DNA from: Rhizobium grahamii
GTDB lineage: Bacteria; Pseudomonadota; Alphaproteobacteria; Rhizobiales; Rhizobiaceae
Length of the DNA stretch: 64,000 nucleotides
Reading direction: 5' to 3'
NCBI RefSeq assembly: GCF_009498215.1
Contig: NZ_CP043498.1
Location: 2,418,001 to 2,482,000 of the forward strand
Shown: in pieces, positions 52,490-60,953 of the stretch
Layout: each line of letters begins with the position of its first letter
How positions within the stretch are numbered: position 1 is the stretch's first letter
Made by a program: the position numbers and the translations under genes
The notes under the pieces: model-generated
What the model saw: only the letters and a program-made list of their open reading frames with translations
Told to the model about the DNA's origin: nothing
The model's database searches: none

Positions 52490-53881
52490 ATGAGCCGAGA
52501 AATCAGGCTGAACGCCTTCGATATGAACTGCGTCGGACACCAGTCGCCCGGCCTCTGGCGCCACCCGCGCGACAAATCCTGGACCTACAAGGATCTCGAC
52601 TACTGGGTGCATCTTGCCAAAACGCTCGAACGCGGCAAATTCGACGGGCTCTTCATCGCCGACGTGTTGGGCGTCTACGACGTGCTGAACGGCAATGTCG
52701 ATGCCGCCCTTCGCCATTCGGCTCAGGTGCCGGTCAACGACCCGCTGCAGCTCATTCCCACCATGGCCTACGAGACCGAGCATCTCGGCTTCGGCCTGAC
52801 GGCTTCGCTCTCCTTCGAGCACCCCTATACCTTCGCCCGCAGGATCTCGACGCTCGACCATCTGACCAAGGGCCGGGTTGGCTGGAACATCGTCACCTCC
52901 TATCTGAACAGCGGCGCCCTCAATGTCGGCCAGCCGGCGCAGACGGGACACGACGATCGCTACGACCTCGCCGATGAATATCTCGAAGTCTGCTACAAGC
53001 TGTGGGAAGGAAGCTGGGAGGACGACGCCGTCGTCCGCGACCGCCAGAAGGGCGTTTTCACCGATCCGCGGAAAGTGCACCCCATCCGCCACTCGGGCAA
53101 GCATTTCAGCGTGCCCGGCATCCACCTCAGCGAACCTTCGCCGCAACGCACGCCGGTTCTTTATCAGGCCGGCGCCTCGAGCCGAGGCAAGGACTTTGCC
53201 GGCGCCCATGCCGAGTGCATCTTCGTGGCCGCGCCGTCGAAGCCGGTCCTCAAGCGCTACGTCGCGAATGTCCGGCAGGCCGCCGAGCGGTCCGGTCGCA
53301 ACCCGCGCGAAATCCTCGCCTTCAACCTGCAGACAGTCATCCTCGGTGAGACGGATGCCGAAGCGCAGCGCAAGTTCAACGAATACCGCCAATACGCCTC
53401 GTTCGAAGGCGCGTTGACGCTGATCTCCGGCTGGACGGGCATCGACTTCGGCCAGTTCGGCCCGGATGAGGTGCTGCGCCACCGCCATACCAACGCCGTG
53501 CAGTCAGCCGTCGAGACCTTCACAACGATCGATCCCGACAAGGAATGGACTGTGCGCGAAATGGCGGACTGGGTCGGCGTCGGCGGCTTCGGACCTGTCT
53601 TCGTCGGCTCGCCCTCTACGGTCGCGGACCTGATGCAGGAATGGGTCGAGGATACTGACGTCGACGGCTTTAATCTGGCCTACGCCGTGACGCCCGAGAG
53701 CTTCGAGGACGCCGTCGATCTTCTTGTCCCGGAACTGCAGAAGCGCGGCGTCTACAAGACCGAGTATCGCCAGGGAACTCTTCGCGAGAAACTGGGCGGC
53801 CAAGGCCCCCGTCTGCAGGCTCCGCATCCCGGCGCCGGCTATCGCGTGCTCGGCGAAGCCTCGAGAAAGATCGCGATCTAA
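52490..53881 (+). CDS. NtaA/SnaA/DszA-family FMNH2-dependent monooxygenase (LLM 1)
   Basis: A 463-residue bacterial luciferase-like monooxygenase of the nitrilotriacetate/DszA group. It shows NAFDMNCVGHQSPGLWRHP, KFDGLFIADVLGVYDV, ASLSFEHPYTFARRISTLDH, KGRVGWNIVTSYLNS and YQAGASSRGKDFAGAHAE, all typical of the family. These enzymes need reduced FMN from a separate reductase and attack C-S or C-N bonds of sulfones, sulfonates or chelators. It is last in the second ABC operon, which links uptake and oxidation of one compound class. Confidence 0.88.
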   Translation: MSREIRLNAFDMNCVGHQSPGLWRHPRDKSWTYKDLDYWVHLAKTLERGKFDGLFIADVLGVYDVLNGNVDAALRHSAQVPVNDPLQLIPTMAYETEHLGFGLTASLSFEHPYTFARRISTLDHLTKGRVGWNIVTSYLNSGALNVGQPAQTGHDDRYDLADEYLEVCYKLWEGSWEDDAVVRDRQKGVFTDPRKVHPIRHSGKHFSVPGIHLSEPSPQRTPVLYQAGASSRGKDFAGAHAECIFVAAPSKPVLKRYVANVRQAAERSGRNPREILAFNLQTVILGETDAEAQRKFNEYRQYASFEGALTLISGWTGIDFGQFGPDEVLRHRHTNAVQSAVETFTTIDPDKEWTVREMADWVGVGGFGPVFVGSPSTVADLMQEWVEDTDVDGFNLAYAVTPESFEDAVDLLVPELQKRGVYKTEYRQGTLREKLGGQGPRLQAPHPGAGYRVLGEASRKIAI

Positions 53882-53945
53882 AACCGACCTGAGCATGACA
53901 ACGGGCGTGGCGACACGTCCGTTGCACTAACGAGCCATACGCCGA

Positions 53946-55277
53946 TCAATCGGCAAAGAATCTGTTCGCTGGCCGTGGCAGTCCGAGATGATCGCGCAAG
54001 GTGGCACCCTCGTACTCCGATCGAAAGAGCCCGCGCCGCTGCAGTTCGGGAACGAGCAGGTTCACCACATCGTCGAGCCCCTGCGGCAGATAGGGAAAGA
54101 CGACGTTGAAACCGTCACTTCCGCGCTCGACAAGCCATTGCTCCATTTCATCGGCGATCGATGCCGCCGTGCCGACAAACGCCAGGCCGGAATAGCCGCC
54201 ATAACGTTGTGCAAGCTGGCGAACCGTCAACTGCTCCTCACGCGCCAGCTTCAAGACCTGCGCACGGCCGGTCTTGCTGGCATTCGTCTCCGGAATCTCA
54301 GGCAGCGGTCCATCCGGATCGAAACCCGATGCATCATGGCCGAGGGCGATCGAAAGCGATGCGATGGCGCTATCATAGTGGACGAGGCCATCGAGCCTCG
54401 CCCGCTTTTCGCGCGCTTCATCGATGCTGTCGCCGATGACGACGAAGGCTGCGGGCAGGATCTTGAGATAGAGTGGATCACGGCCAATGGCGGGCATCCG
54501 CCCCTTGATGTCGGCATAGAGTGCCTTCGCCGCTTCCAGATCGCGCGGCGAGCAGAAGACAACTTCGGCCGTCTCGGCAGCAAGCTGACGGCCCGGCTCG
54601 GACTGGCCGGCCTGTACGATCGCGGGCCAGCCCTGCGGCGGCCGGGCAATGTTCAAAGGACCACGGACGCTGAATTCCTCGCCCTTATGATCAAGGACGT
54701 GCATCCTTGCCGGATCAAAAAACTGCCCGCTCTCGACGTCGCGGGTGAAGGCATCTTCGGCAAAGCTGTCCCAGAGACCGGTCACGACATCGTAGAATTC
54801 GCGGGCGCGCTGGTAGCGCTCGCCGTGCTCGACATGCTCCTCAAGCCCGAAATTCAGCGCCGCATCCGGATTTGCCGTCGTCACGATGTTCCACCCTGCC
54901 CTGCCGGCGGAGATGTGATCGAGCGAGGCGAAGCGGCGAGCCACGTGATAGGGCTCGTCAAAGGTGGTCGAAGCTGTCGCGACGAGGCCGATCCGGTCGG
55001 TGACGGCGGCAAGAGCCGACAAAAGCGTAAACGGCTCGAATGAGGTCACCGTCTGACTTCGCTTCAGCGCCTCGATGGGCATGTTCAACACCGCCAGATG
55101 GTCGGCCATGAAGAAGGCGTCGAACTTCGCCGCTTCCAGCTTCCGCACGAATTCCTTCATGTGGCTGAAATTGAAGTTCGCGTCCGGATAGCCGCCAGGA
55201 TAGCGCCAGGCTCCGGTATGCAGACTGACGGGGCGCATGAAGGCGCCGAGGTGCAATTGTCGCTCGTGTGCCATCAT
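53946..55277 (-). CDS. NtaA/SnaA/DszA-family FMNH2-dependent monooxygenase (LLM 2)
   Basis: A 443-residue member of the same family as LLM 1 but clearly different in sequence: LGAFMRPVSLHTGAWRYPGG, KFDAFFMADHLAVLNM, ASTTFDEPYHVARRFASLDH, AGRAGWNIVTTANPDAALNFG and VQAGQSEPGRQLAAETAEVV. The start at 55277 (two adjacent ATGs) follows GGGGA. It lies 28 bases downstream of the peroxiredoxin gene in one operon. Substrate preference unknown; it is convergent with LLM 1. Confidence 0.87.
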   Translation of the reverse strand: MMAHERQLHLGAFMRPVSLHTGAWRYPGGYPDANFNFSHMKEFVRKLEAAKFDAFFMADHLAVLNMPIEALKRSQTVTSFEPFTLLSALAAVTDRIGLVATASTTFDEPYHVARRFASLDHISAGRAGWNIVTTANPDAALNFGLEEHVEHGERYQRAREFYDVVTGLWDSFAEDAFTRDVESGQFFDPARMHVLDHKGEEFSVRGPLNIARPPQGWPAIVQAGQSEPGRQLAAETAEVVFCSPRDLEAAKALYADIKGRMPAIGRDPLYLKILPAAFVVIGDSIDEAREKRARLDGLVHYDSAIASLSIALGHDASGFDPDGPLPEIPETNASKTGRAQVLKLAREEQLTVRQLAQRYGGYSGLAFVGTAASIADEMEQWLVERGSDGFNVVFPYLPQGLDDVVNLLVPELQRRGLFRSEYEGATLRDHLGLPRPANRFFAD

Positions 55278-55304
55278 GCTTCCCCGTCTTGTCGCTATCG
55301 CTGA

Positions 55305-55964
55305 TTACGCCTGCGGCTGCTTGGTCTTGCGCAGATACGGCAGCACGGTGTCAAACGAACCGAAGCGAGTGACCGCATCCTCGTTCGAGACAGCCGCGGT
55401 GATGATGACATCCTCGCCCTGCTGCCAGTTGGCGGGCGTTGCAACCTGGTGCTTGGCCGTCAGCTGGATGGAATCGATCGCGCGCAGGATCTCATTGAAA
55501 TTGCGTCCTGTTGTCATCGGGTAGGTGAGGATCAGCTTGATCTTCTTGTCCGGGCCGATGATGAAAACCGAGCGTACGGTTGCGTTGTCGGCGGGCGTGC
55601 GGCCTTCCGACGTCTCGCCCGCACCAGCCGGCAGCATGTCGTAGAGTTTGGCGACCTGCAGGTCCTTGTCGCCGATCAGCGGATAGTCCACGTCGAAGCC
55701 GGTCGCCGTCTTGATGTCGTTCTTCCACTTGCTGTGGCTTTCGACCGGATCGACGGAGATGCCGATGATCTTCGCGCCGCGCTTGCGGAACTCGGGCTCG
55801 AGGCCTGCCATCGCACCGAGCTCGGTCGTGCAGACCGGCGTGAAGTTTTTCGGATGAGAGAAAAGGACGGCCCAGCCGTTGCCGATCCAGTCATGAAACT
55901 GGATGGCGCCCTGCGTGGTGTCGGCGGTGAAATCAGGTGCAATATCGTTGATACGGAGGCTCAT
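55305..55964 (-). CDS. 1-Cys peroxiredoxin, Prx6/LsfA-type
   Basis: A 219-residue peroxiredoxin with the peroxidatic cysteine in FTPVCTTELGAMA (about residue 45), HPKNF before it, GISVDPVESHSKWKNDI, and the extended Prx6 C-terminal domain (TPANWQQGEDVIITAAVSNE). LsfA of Pseudomonas is a sulfate-starvation-induced member. The placement here, upstream of an LLM monooxygenase, fits protection against H2O2 leaking from flavin chemistry. A TTGTCTAT-type element lies about 40 bases before the start. Confidence 0.88.
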   Translation of the reverse strand: MSLRINDIAPDFTADTTQGAIQFHDWIGNGWAVLFSHPKNFTPVCTTELGAMAGLEPEFRKRGAKIIGISVDPVESHSKWKNDIKTATGFDVDYPLIGDKDLQVAKLYDMLPAGAGETSEGRTPADNATVRSVFIIGPDKKIKLILTYPMTTGRNFNEILRAIDSIQLTAKHQVATPANWQQGEDVIITAAVSNEDAVTRFGSFDTVLPYLRKTKQPQA

Positions 55965-55993
55965 GAGCGGTGACCCTTGTTGATAAATGGCGT

Positions 55994-56018
55994 GGTTATT
56001 TCAATATCGGATAGACAA
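55994..56018. promoter_or_regulatory. TTGTCTAT-type element upstream of the peroxiredoxin gene
   Basis: On the reverse strand TTGTCTATCCGATATTGAAA begins at 56018. The first eight bases are identical to the elements before sfnB and the FMN reductase, and an AT-rich half follows. Position fits a promoter-proximal operator. Confidence 0.4.
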
Positions 56019-56172
56019 CCGGTCTGTTTGACCGCCTTCGCCGGAAACGAGCGAGACGGGCGGCAAGATCGGACCAATCGGCCGTCGTGATGTCTGCAGC
56101 TATTCTGTCGATGATCTTGCAGCGCTGCTCCATCTTCGGCGCGGTGTGATTGATCGGCGAGGTTGCGCACAT
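55996..56172 (-). CDS. Possible small basic protein
   Basis: A 58-residue open frame beginning MCATSPINHTAPKMEQRCK and ending RRRRSNRPVVYPILK, with a plausible amphipathic middle (IIDRIAADITTADWSDLAARL). There is no clear ribosome site, and it overlaps the proposed peroxiredoxin control element, so it may be spurious. No family recognised. Confidence 0.25.
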   Translation of the reverse strand: MCATSPINHTAPKMEQRCKIIDRIAADITTADWSDLAARLARFRRRRSNRPVVYPILK

Positions 56173-56203
56173 AGTCAAGGAGAAGATAGGCGCTGGCCAG
56201 CTG

Positions 56204-56803
56204 TTACAGAAGAGAAGGAACCGCCCGCCCAAGCGCAGGCTTCATCGGCGGTATCTTGTCGAGATGGCGAATTCTGGCCTTGAGCGTTTCGAAGAGCCGA
56301 TATCCGCCGGGCCAGCGACCATAGCCGCTTGCGACATTGATATGCCCCGCAAGGCCGACATTGCGCAACTCGCTGCCCCAGAGGCGGGCAAAGAGGGTCA
56401 GTCGGTCGAGCGACATGTAATGATCGTTCAGGCTGCCGACGAGCAGGCTGGCAAACGGCAATCTCGCGGTGGGCATCGTGCCAAACGCGATCTGGCCGGC
56501 GTGCAGTCTTTCGGTCGCCGGCAGGTCACATGGGGCAACCAGCAGCGCGCCCTTCGCACGTGATGCCGAGGGACGCCCCGCAAGGCTTGCCGCAAGAACG
56601 CACCCAAGACTATGCGCGACGATGTAGGCCTCCCCGGCCTCTTCAAGCGATGCCTCGAGCCTCTCGAGCCAGACGTTGAGCTGTGGCCGATCCCAGTTAT
56701 CCTGCTCGACAAGCCGGCTTTCGGGATGGTCCTTCAGCCAAGCGCTTTGCCAGTGAGCGTCCTCGGATCCGAACAGGCCGGGAAGAACGAGTACCGGGGT
56801 CAT
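56204..56803 (-). CDS. RBBP9/YdeN-type serine alpha/beta hydrolase
   Basis: A 199-residue minimal hydrolase: VLVLPGLFGSEDAHWQSAW at the N-terminus, nucleophile serine in YIVAHSLGCVLAASL (about residue 66), and the histidine in GLAGHINVASGYGRWPGG. These features place it in the RBBP9/YdeN group, small esterases of mostly unknown substrate. The ATG at 56803 follows GAGGA. It lies inside the organosulfur island between peroxiredoxin and FMN reductase units, but a role there is only guessed from position. Confidence 0.83.
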   Translation of the reverse strand: MTPVLVLPGLFGSEDAHWQSAWLKDHPESRLVEQDNWDRPQLNVWLERLEASLEEAGEAYIVAHSLGCVLAASLAGRPSASRAKGALLVAPCDLPATERLHAGQIAFGTMPTARLPFASLLVGSLNDHYMSLDRLTLFARLWGSELRNVGLAGHINVASGYGRWPGGYRLFETLKARIRHLDKIPPMKPALGRAVPSLL

Positions 56804-56872
56804 CGTCAAATCCTCATCTCGTCGCATTGCCTGGAGCCAACCGCAGTCGAAGGCCACTTCGCGACATCCGCA

Positions 56873-57031
56873 TCAATACCAGGGCCCACACGACGGGTTC
56901 CAATAGTAGATCTCATAATCGCTCGCCCTCGCGTCCATCACGAGCTCGGAAGCCTCGTCTTGCAACGGTTGCCGCCAGACCAGCAGCCAGCGGTCGGCAA
57001 GAGAAAAAAGTTCGGACACAAGCAATCGCAT
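56873..57031 (-). CDS. Small conserved-looking protein (52 residues)
   Basis: MRLLVSELFSLADRWLLVWRQ (first residues; the rest is acidic and aromatic, ending WNPSCGPWY). The ATG at 57031 is preceded by GGGAG at ideal distance, which argues for translation. A preceding small gene ends 20 bases upstream on the same strand, suggesting a pair. Function unknown. Confidence 0.5.
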   Translation of the reverse strand: MRLLVSELFSLADRWLLVWRQPLQDEASELVMDARASDYEIYYWNPSCGPWY

Positions 57032-57051
57032 CGTCACGTCTCCCTTTGGAT

Positions 57052-57198
57052 TTAGAGCAACTGGCTCCGTCTTGCGGTTGAGAGCAGAGCGTCGGCGCTG
57101 GCAACCGGACCGAACAGCATCAGAAGACGGTTCTGTTCGCGCATTGTCAGCCGATAACGCCGTGCGAAGTCGAAGACGCTCCACAACTCTGTTGCCAT
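57052..57198 (-). CDS. Small protein (48 residues) of a rhizobial hypothetical type
   Basis: Starts MATELWSVFDFARRYRLTMR and continues with a short helix (LMLFGPVASADALLSTARR). Proteins with a similar FDFARRYRLT start are, as I recall, common small hypotheticals in rhizobia. AAGG precedes the ATG at 57198. It lies between the FMN reductase gene and the 52-residue gene on the same strand, so these could form one transcript. Confidence 0.5.
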   Translation of the reverse strand: MATELWSVFDFARRYRLTMREQNRLLMLFGPVASADALLSTARRSQLL

Positions 57199-57234
57199 CG
57201 AGGCCTTGTCCGTGCCGCCCACCACACGCCCTCC

Positions 57235-57792
57235 CTATTCCGCGGCCTGCAAGGCGGCCTTAGCAGGCGGAAAGAAGGTCGACAGCTCGCCGACGACGGA
57301 ATTGATCCGGCCACTGAGAGCGTCCGATGCGACCGCATAGTCCACAAAGTCCCGGTCGGAGGCATAGACAGCCGTCGGCAGGGTGTGCGCCATGAAGAAG
57401 CCGAACAGCGGCCGCAGCTGGTGCTCGACCATCAGGGCATGACGATCGCCGCCGCCGGTCGCACTGATGATGACAGGCTTCGAGCGAAGATCGTTGGGAT
57501 CGATCAGATCGATCAGGTGCTTGAAAAGGCCGGGATAGGATCCCTTGTAGGTCGGCGAACCGATGACCAGAACATCAGCGCTGACAATGTCGTCGACAAC
57601 CGCCTTTGCCTGCGCATCCAGCTCGTTCGGCCACAAGGCCGTTCCAAGCGACGGCCCCACATCCGTCAGATCGTGGATCGTCGTCGAGAAGCCGTAGCTT
57701 TCGGCCGCAAGTCCTGCAATGTGCTTGACGAGGGCGTAAGTCTTCGACGGGCGGTTGAAACTTCCGGCAATGCCCACCAGGCGCAACGACAT
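57235..57792 (-). CDS. NAD(P)H-dependent FMN reductase, MsuE/SsuE-type
   Basis: A 185-residue flavodoxin-fold reductase with the phosphate loop GIAGSFNRPSKTYALV and the family block LVIGSPTYKGSYPGLFKHLI (residues about 75-95), plus ATGGGDRHALMVEHQLRP. MsuE/SsuE-type enzymes supply free FMNH2 to sulfonate and sulfone monooxygenases. This is the only such reductase in the window and probably serves the SfnB, DszC-like and LLM enzymes. The ATG at 57792 has AAGGAGAG upstream. A TTGTCTATA element lies 30-55 bases before it. Confidence 0.87.
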   Translation of the reverse strand: MSLRLVGIAGSFNRPSKTYALVKHIAGLAAESYGFSTTIHDLTDVGPSLGTALWPNELDAQAKAVVDDIVSADVLVIGSPTYKGSYPGLFKHLIDLIDPNDLRSKPVIISATGGGDRHALMVEHQLRPLFGFFMAHTLPTAVYASDRDFVDYAVASDALSGRINSVVGELSTFFPPAKAALQAAE

Positions 57793-57825
57793 GTGATCTC
57801 TCCTTCTATGTTGCGCCAAATATTG

Positions 57826-57846
57826 TCTATAAATTTAATATACAAA
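57826..57846. promoter_or_regulatory. TTGTCTATA-type element upstream of the FMN reductase gene
   Basis: TTGTCTATAAATTTAATATA begins at 57823 and is followed by CAAAAG. It is roughly palindromic (TTGTcTATA ... TATAcAAA). It is the clearest copy of the element shared with sfnB, ABC system 2 and the peroxiredoxin unit. Confidence 0.45.
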
Positions 57847-58040
57847 AGAAATCGCGTTTCGTTATTATCGGAAACCGTGAAATTCACTGCTCCGGCCTCG
57901 GCTCCCGGCACGGTTGGGCCCAAGGCTAACTGGGTCGCCCTGGCAATAGGATTCCAGAAGCAGTTGCGGCCCCGACACCCTTATCGAGCGCGGAGCCGCA
58001 AATCGGTCTCTTGATTATGGCTGCCCGCAGGCGCCGGCGA

Positions 58041-58937
58041 TCAGGCTTGGCCGATCTTATCCTGCGTCTTGGTATCGAAGTCGGATGCGTCGTGGCGCTC
58101 GTGCAGCTGCTCGGACGGATCGCCGGACATCCGGTTGACCATCCGTCCACGCTTCACCGCAGGACGCTCCGCGATCTCGGCCGTCCAGCGCTGCAGGTTG
58201 CGATAGCTCTGGACGTCGAGGAAGTTACCCGCATCCCCATAGGTCTTGCCCTGTGCGAGAGCGCCGTACCAGGGCCAGATGGCGATATCGGCGATGGAGT
58301 AATCGCTGCCCGCCATATAGCGATGGTCGGCCAGATGCCGGTCAAGGACGTCGAGCTGGCGCTTGACTTCCATCGAGAAGCGATCGACCGCATACTGGAT
58401 GAGCATCGGCGCATAGGCGTAGAAATGACCGAAGCCACCGCCGAGATACGGCGCCGATGCCATCTGCCAGAAAAGCCAGTTCATGGCCTCCGTCCGGGCC
58501 TTGTGCTCCTTCGGCAGGAACGCATCGAATTTGTTGGCAAGGTAGAGAAGGATCGCGCCGCTCTCGAACACCCGGGTCGGTTCAGTCGTCGAATGATCCA
58601 CCAGGACGGGAATCTTCGAGTTAGGGTTCGCACCGACAAAGCCCGACCCGAACTGCTCGCCCTCGCCGATCTTGATCAGCCATGCATCATATTCCGCGCC
58701 GGAATGGCCTGCCGCCAGGAGCTCCTCGAGCATGATCCCGACCTTGACGCCATTCGGTGTCGCCAGCGAATAGAGCTGCAACGGATGCTTTCCGACCGGA
58801 AGCTCCTTGTCATGTGTCGGCCCGGCGATCGGACGGTTGATATTGGCGAACTGTCCGCCATTCCCCTTCTCCCAGGTCCAAACCTTGGGAAGCTCGTATC
58901 CGGCGGGGAAGTTGTCGGCGGGGGATTTCTCGGTCAT
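58041..58937 (-). CDS. yghU: Glutathione S-transferase, YghU-type disulfide reductase
   Basis: A 298-residue GST of the Nu class (YghU/YfcG): N-terminal extension (GYELPKVWTWEKGNGGQFAN), thioredoxin-fold domain LYSLATPNGVKVGIMLEEL, NPNSKIPVLVD, and a helical domain with YSIADIAIWPWYG. Known members have disulfide-bond reductase and peroxidase activity with two bound glutathiones. The ATG at 58937 follows AAGGA and starts MTEKSPADNF; the frame upstream is not conserved. It is divergent from the first universal stress gene. Confidence 0.9.
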   Translation of the reverse strand: MTEKSPADNFPAGYELPKVWTWEKGNGGQFANINRPIAGPTHDKELPVGKHPLQLYSLATPNGVKVGIMLEELLAAGHSGAEYDAWLIKIGEGEQFGSGFVGANPNSKIPVLVDHSTTEPTRVFESGAILLYLANKFDAFLPKEHKARTEAMNWLFWQMASAPYLGGGFGHFYAYAPMLIQYAVDRFSMEVKRQLDVLDRHLADHRYMAGSDYSIADIAIWPWYGALAQGKTYGDAGNFLDVQSYRNLQRWTAEIAERPAVKRGRMVNRMSGDPSEQLHERHDASDFDTKTQDKIGQA

Positions 58938-59231
58938 CAGTATCTGTCCTTGCTCAGAAACACACGCGTCGTGGAACCACAAACGAGCGCTATAGGTATG
59001 GTCGAGCAGGCGTCGATGCCATAGTGGACAACTGTTTTTCTGGCGTTTTGCGATGAGCCGTTCGAGCATTGGCATTCAGGCGAGATGGTACCGATCTCGT
59101 GCACCAATATGCCCATGCGTTCGTCGAGGGCGACGTAGTCTCGCGTTCGTGCTCCGCCACTTTGACCAACATCAAAGACAACCCTTAAGAACGGCATAGG
59201 CTCTCCATGACAAAACAAGGAGGGCAATGCC
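58938..59231. promoter_or_regulatory. Divergent promoter region between yghU and the stress-protein gene
   Basis: A 294-base spacer with no convincing gene. It contains an FNR/FixK-type box at 59162-59175 close to the stress-protein start; nothing comparable is seen near the yghU start. Confidence 0.5.
59162..59175. promoter_or_regulatory. FixK/FNR-type box TTGAC-N4-ATCAA
   Basis: TTGACCAACATCAA fits the rhizobial FixK/FnrN consensus TTGAY-N4-RTCAA exactly. It lies about 57 bases before the ATG of the first universal stress gene. This predicts activation under low oxygen. Confidence 0.75.
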
Positions 59232-60065
59232 ATGAGCATCAAGACCGTGATGTGCGTGTTCAGCGTCGAGCGTTGGGACCAGGACATCAAGCAGGCGATC
59301 GATTTCTGCGAAGCGCAAAGCGCACACATGACCGCGCTGGTGGTCTGCTTGGGCGGCGTACCGGCGATCGCGACATACGAAGCTATCTCGACCGCATGGC
59401 TGGACGAGCAGCGCAAGGAGATCGAGCGCCTCACCGAAGAGACGAGGGCCGTTCAGAAATTGCTGGAGCGCTCCGGCCTCTCCTTCGATGTGCAGGAAAT
59501 CTATACCGAGTTCGCGTGGGCGGATGAGGATATCGCCCAGCACGCACTTTATGCCGACCTCGTGCTGGTCGGCGCGCAAGCCGCGGGTGACGAGCCGCTT
59601 CAGCGCCGTATCGTCGATGGCGCCTTGTTCCAATCTCCGACGCCGATCCTGATCAATCCGCGCATGCAAACGGTCTCGTCCTCTCCCAAGTCGATATTGC
59701 TCGCCTGGGATTCCAGTGACGAGGCGGCGCGCGCCACGCGCCAGTCGATGGAATTCCTGAAGGGCTGCGATGCCGTGCATGTGACGCTCGTGGATCCCGT
59801 TGCGAGGAGTTGGGAAAATGGCGAGGAGCCGGGAGCCGACATCGCGATGTTTCTGACCCGCCATGGCGTCAAGGTCGAAGTCGAGCGCGTTGCAAGCGGC
59901 GGCCGCCGGATCGACGAAACCTTGCGCCAGCATGCCGTTGACGTCGCCGCCGACATGGTGGTCATGGGAGCCTACAATCATCCGCGGATACAGCAGCGCC
60001 TGTTCGGTGGTGTCACCCGCTCGATGTTGAAGGATAGCCGGGTCCCACTGTTTCTGTCGCGGTAA
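59232..60065 (+). CDS. Universal stress protein, tandem UspA domains (1)
   Basis: A 277-residue protein. The N-terminal UspA-like half begins KTVMCVFSVERWDQDIKQAI and has lost the ATP loop. The C-terminal half has SILLAWDSSDEAARATRQSM, MVVMGAYNHPRIQQRLFGGV and VPLFLSR, where the G-2x-G-9x-G pattern is only partly kept. In rhizobia such genes often belong to the FixK/anaerobic regulon. AGGAGGG precedes the ATG, and an FNR/FixK box is upstream. A terminator follows the gene. Confidence 0.87.
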   Translation: MSIKTVMCVFSVERWDQDIKQAIDFCEAQSAHMTALVVCLGGVPAIATYEAISTAWLDEQRKEIERLTEETRAVQKLLERSGLSFDVQEIYTEFAWADEDIAQHALYADLVLVGAQAAGDEPLQRRIVDGALFQSPTPILINPRMQTVSSSPKSILLAWDSSDEAARATRQSMEFLKGCDAVHVTLVDPVARSWENGEEPGADIAMFLTRHGVKVEVERVASGGRRIDETLRQHAVDVAADMVVMGAYNHPRIQQRLFGGVTRSMLKDSRVPLFLSR

Positions 60066-60069
60066 CACC

Positions 60070-60108
60070 ATCCGGCAGCCCCGGCGCCTGCCGGGGCTGC
60101 CGGATTTC
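60070..60108 (+). terminator. Strong hairpin between the two universal stress genes
   Basis: A perfect 16-bp stem (60070-60085 with 60090-60105) around loop GCCT, followed by TTC. The stem contains CCGGCAGCCCCGGC. The T run is short, so it may reduce rather than abolish read-through into the second gene, which has no promoter space of its own beyond about 35 bases. Confidence 0.7.
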
Positions 60109-60140
60109 AAACGTCCCAGTCTCGGTCGCGGGAGAACGCA

Positions 60141-60953
60141 ATGAGGCCGCAGTTCCATCTGCCACTAACGACGCATCCGGAAGCGAGTTCGTTTGCGATC
60201 ATCGAGAACGCGATCCAGTTTGCCTTGCATCAGGGCGCTGATCTCGTCGCGAGTCTTGCGGCAGCGCGGCGTCACGGCCATGAGGCGGCGGCGACCTACT
60301 CCGACGACGACGAGTTTCAGGCGGACCGGTTCGATCGTGAGGTTGCCGCCCAGCTCGTCAGGCACTTGAAAGAACACGCTGCCCGCGTTGCACTCGATGT
60401 CAGACTTATCCCGATTGAGGTGGAAGCGATGTCGGCAACGCTGCGGCTGGCAGAATTTGCGCGTGCCTACGACGTCACGATCCTGGAAAATACCGAACTG
60501 GCGCGACCGGTTATCGAGGGTCTGTTCTTCGATAGCGGTCGGCCGCTCCTCCTGCTGCCATCAGGCGACTACTACGGCCGCATCGACAATATCGCGATCG
60601 CATGGGACGGGAGCGCGACGGCGGCGCGCGCCCTCTCCAACGCCTATCCGATGATGCAGACAGCCACGCGCGCGACGGTCATTCGTGTCCGCGACGCAGC
60701 ACTGTGGAGCGACGAGATCCTTGATCGGTATCTCGAGGCGCTGGGACATTCCGGTCTCCAAGTCGAATTGGCCGCCCTGCACTGCAACGGAGACGACATC
60801 CCAACCGCGATCCAGGATGCAGCGCTTGAAGGCCATGCCGACCTTCTTGTCGCCGGCGCCTACGGGCACTCGAAGCTTCGCGAAGCCATTGTCGGCGGCG
60901 TCACACGAGGGCTGCTCGACAACCTGAGGATCCCAACGCTCCTGTCACACTAG
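60141..60953 (+). CDS. Universal stress protein, tandem UspA domains (2)
   Basis: A 270-residue paralog of the previous gene type: N-terminal half with HPEASSFAIIENAIQFALHQ, C-terminal half with NIAIAWDGSATAARALSNAY, LLVAGAYGHSKLREAIVGGV and TRGLLDNLRIPTLLSH. The C-terminal GGVTRGLL fits the UspA nucleotide-binding end. GGGAG precedes the ATG. Its stop overlaps the convergent P-type ATPase stop at CTAG. Probably expressed together with the first gene by read-through. Confidence 0.86.
   Translation: MRPQFHLPLTTHPEASSFAIIENAIQFALHQGADLVASLAAARRHGHEAAATYSDDDEFQADRFDREVAAQLVRHLKEHAARVALDVRLIPIEVEAMSATLRLAEFARAYDVTILENTELARPVIEGLFFDSGRPLLLLPSGDYYGRIDNIAIAWDGSATAARALSNAYPMMQTATRATVIRVRDAALWSDEILDRYLEALGHSGLQVELAALHCNGDDIPTAIQDAALEGHADLLVAGAYGHSKLREAIVGGVTRGLLDNLRIPTLLSH

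Noticed and set aside
57900..58040. Possible RNA gene or short ORF in the spacer between the FMN reductase and yghU
   Set aside because: No cloverleaf, promoter or ribosome site was found; it appears to be plain intergenic sequence.
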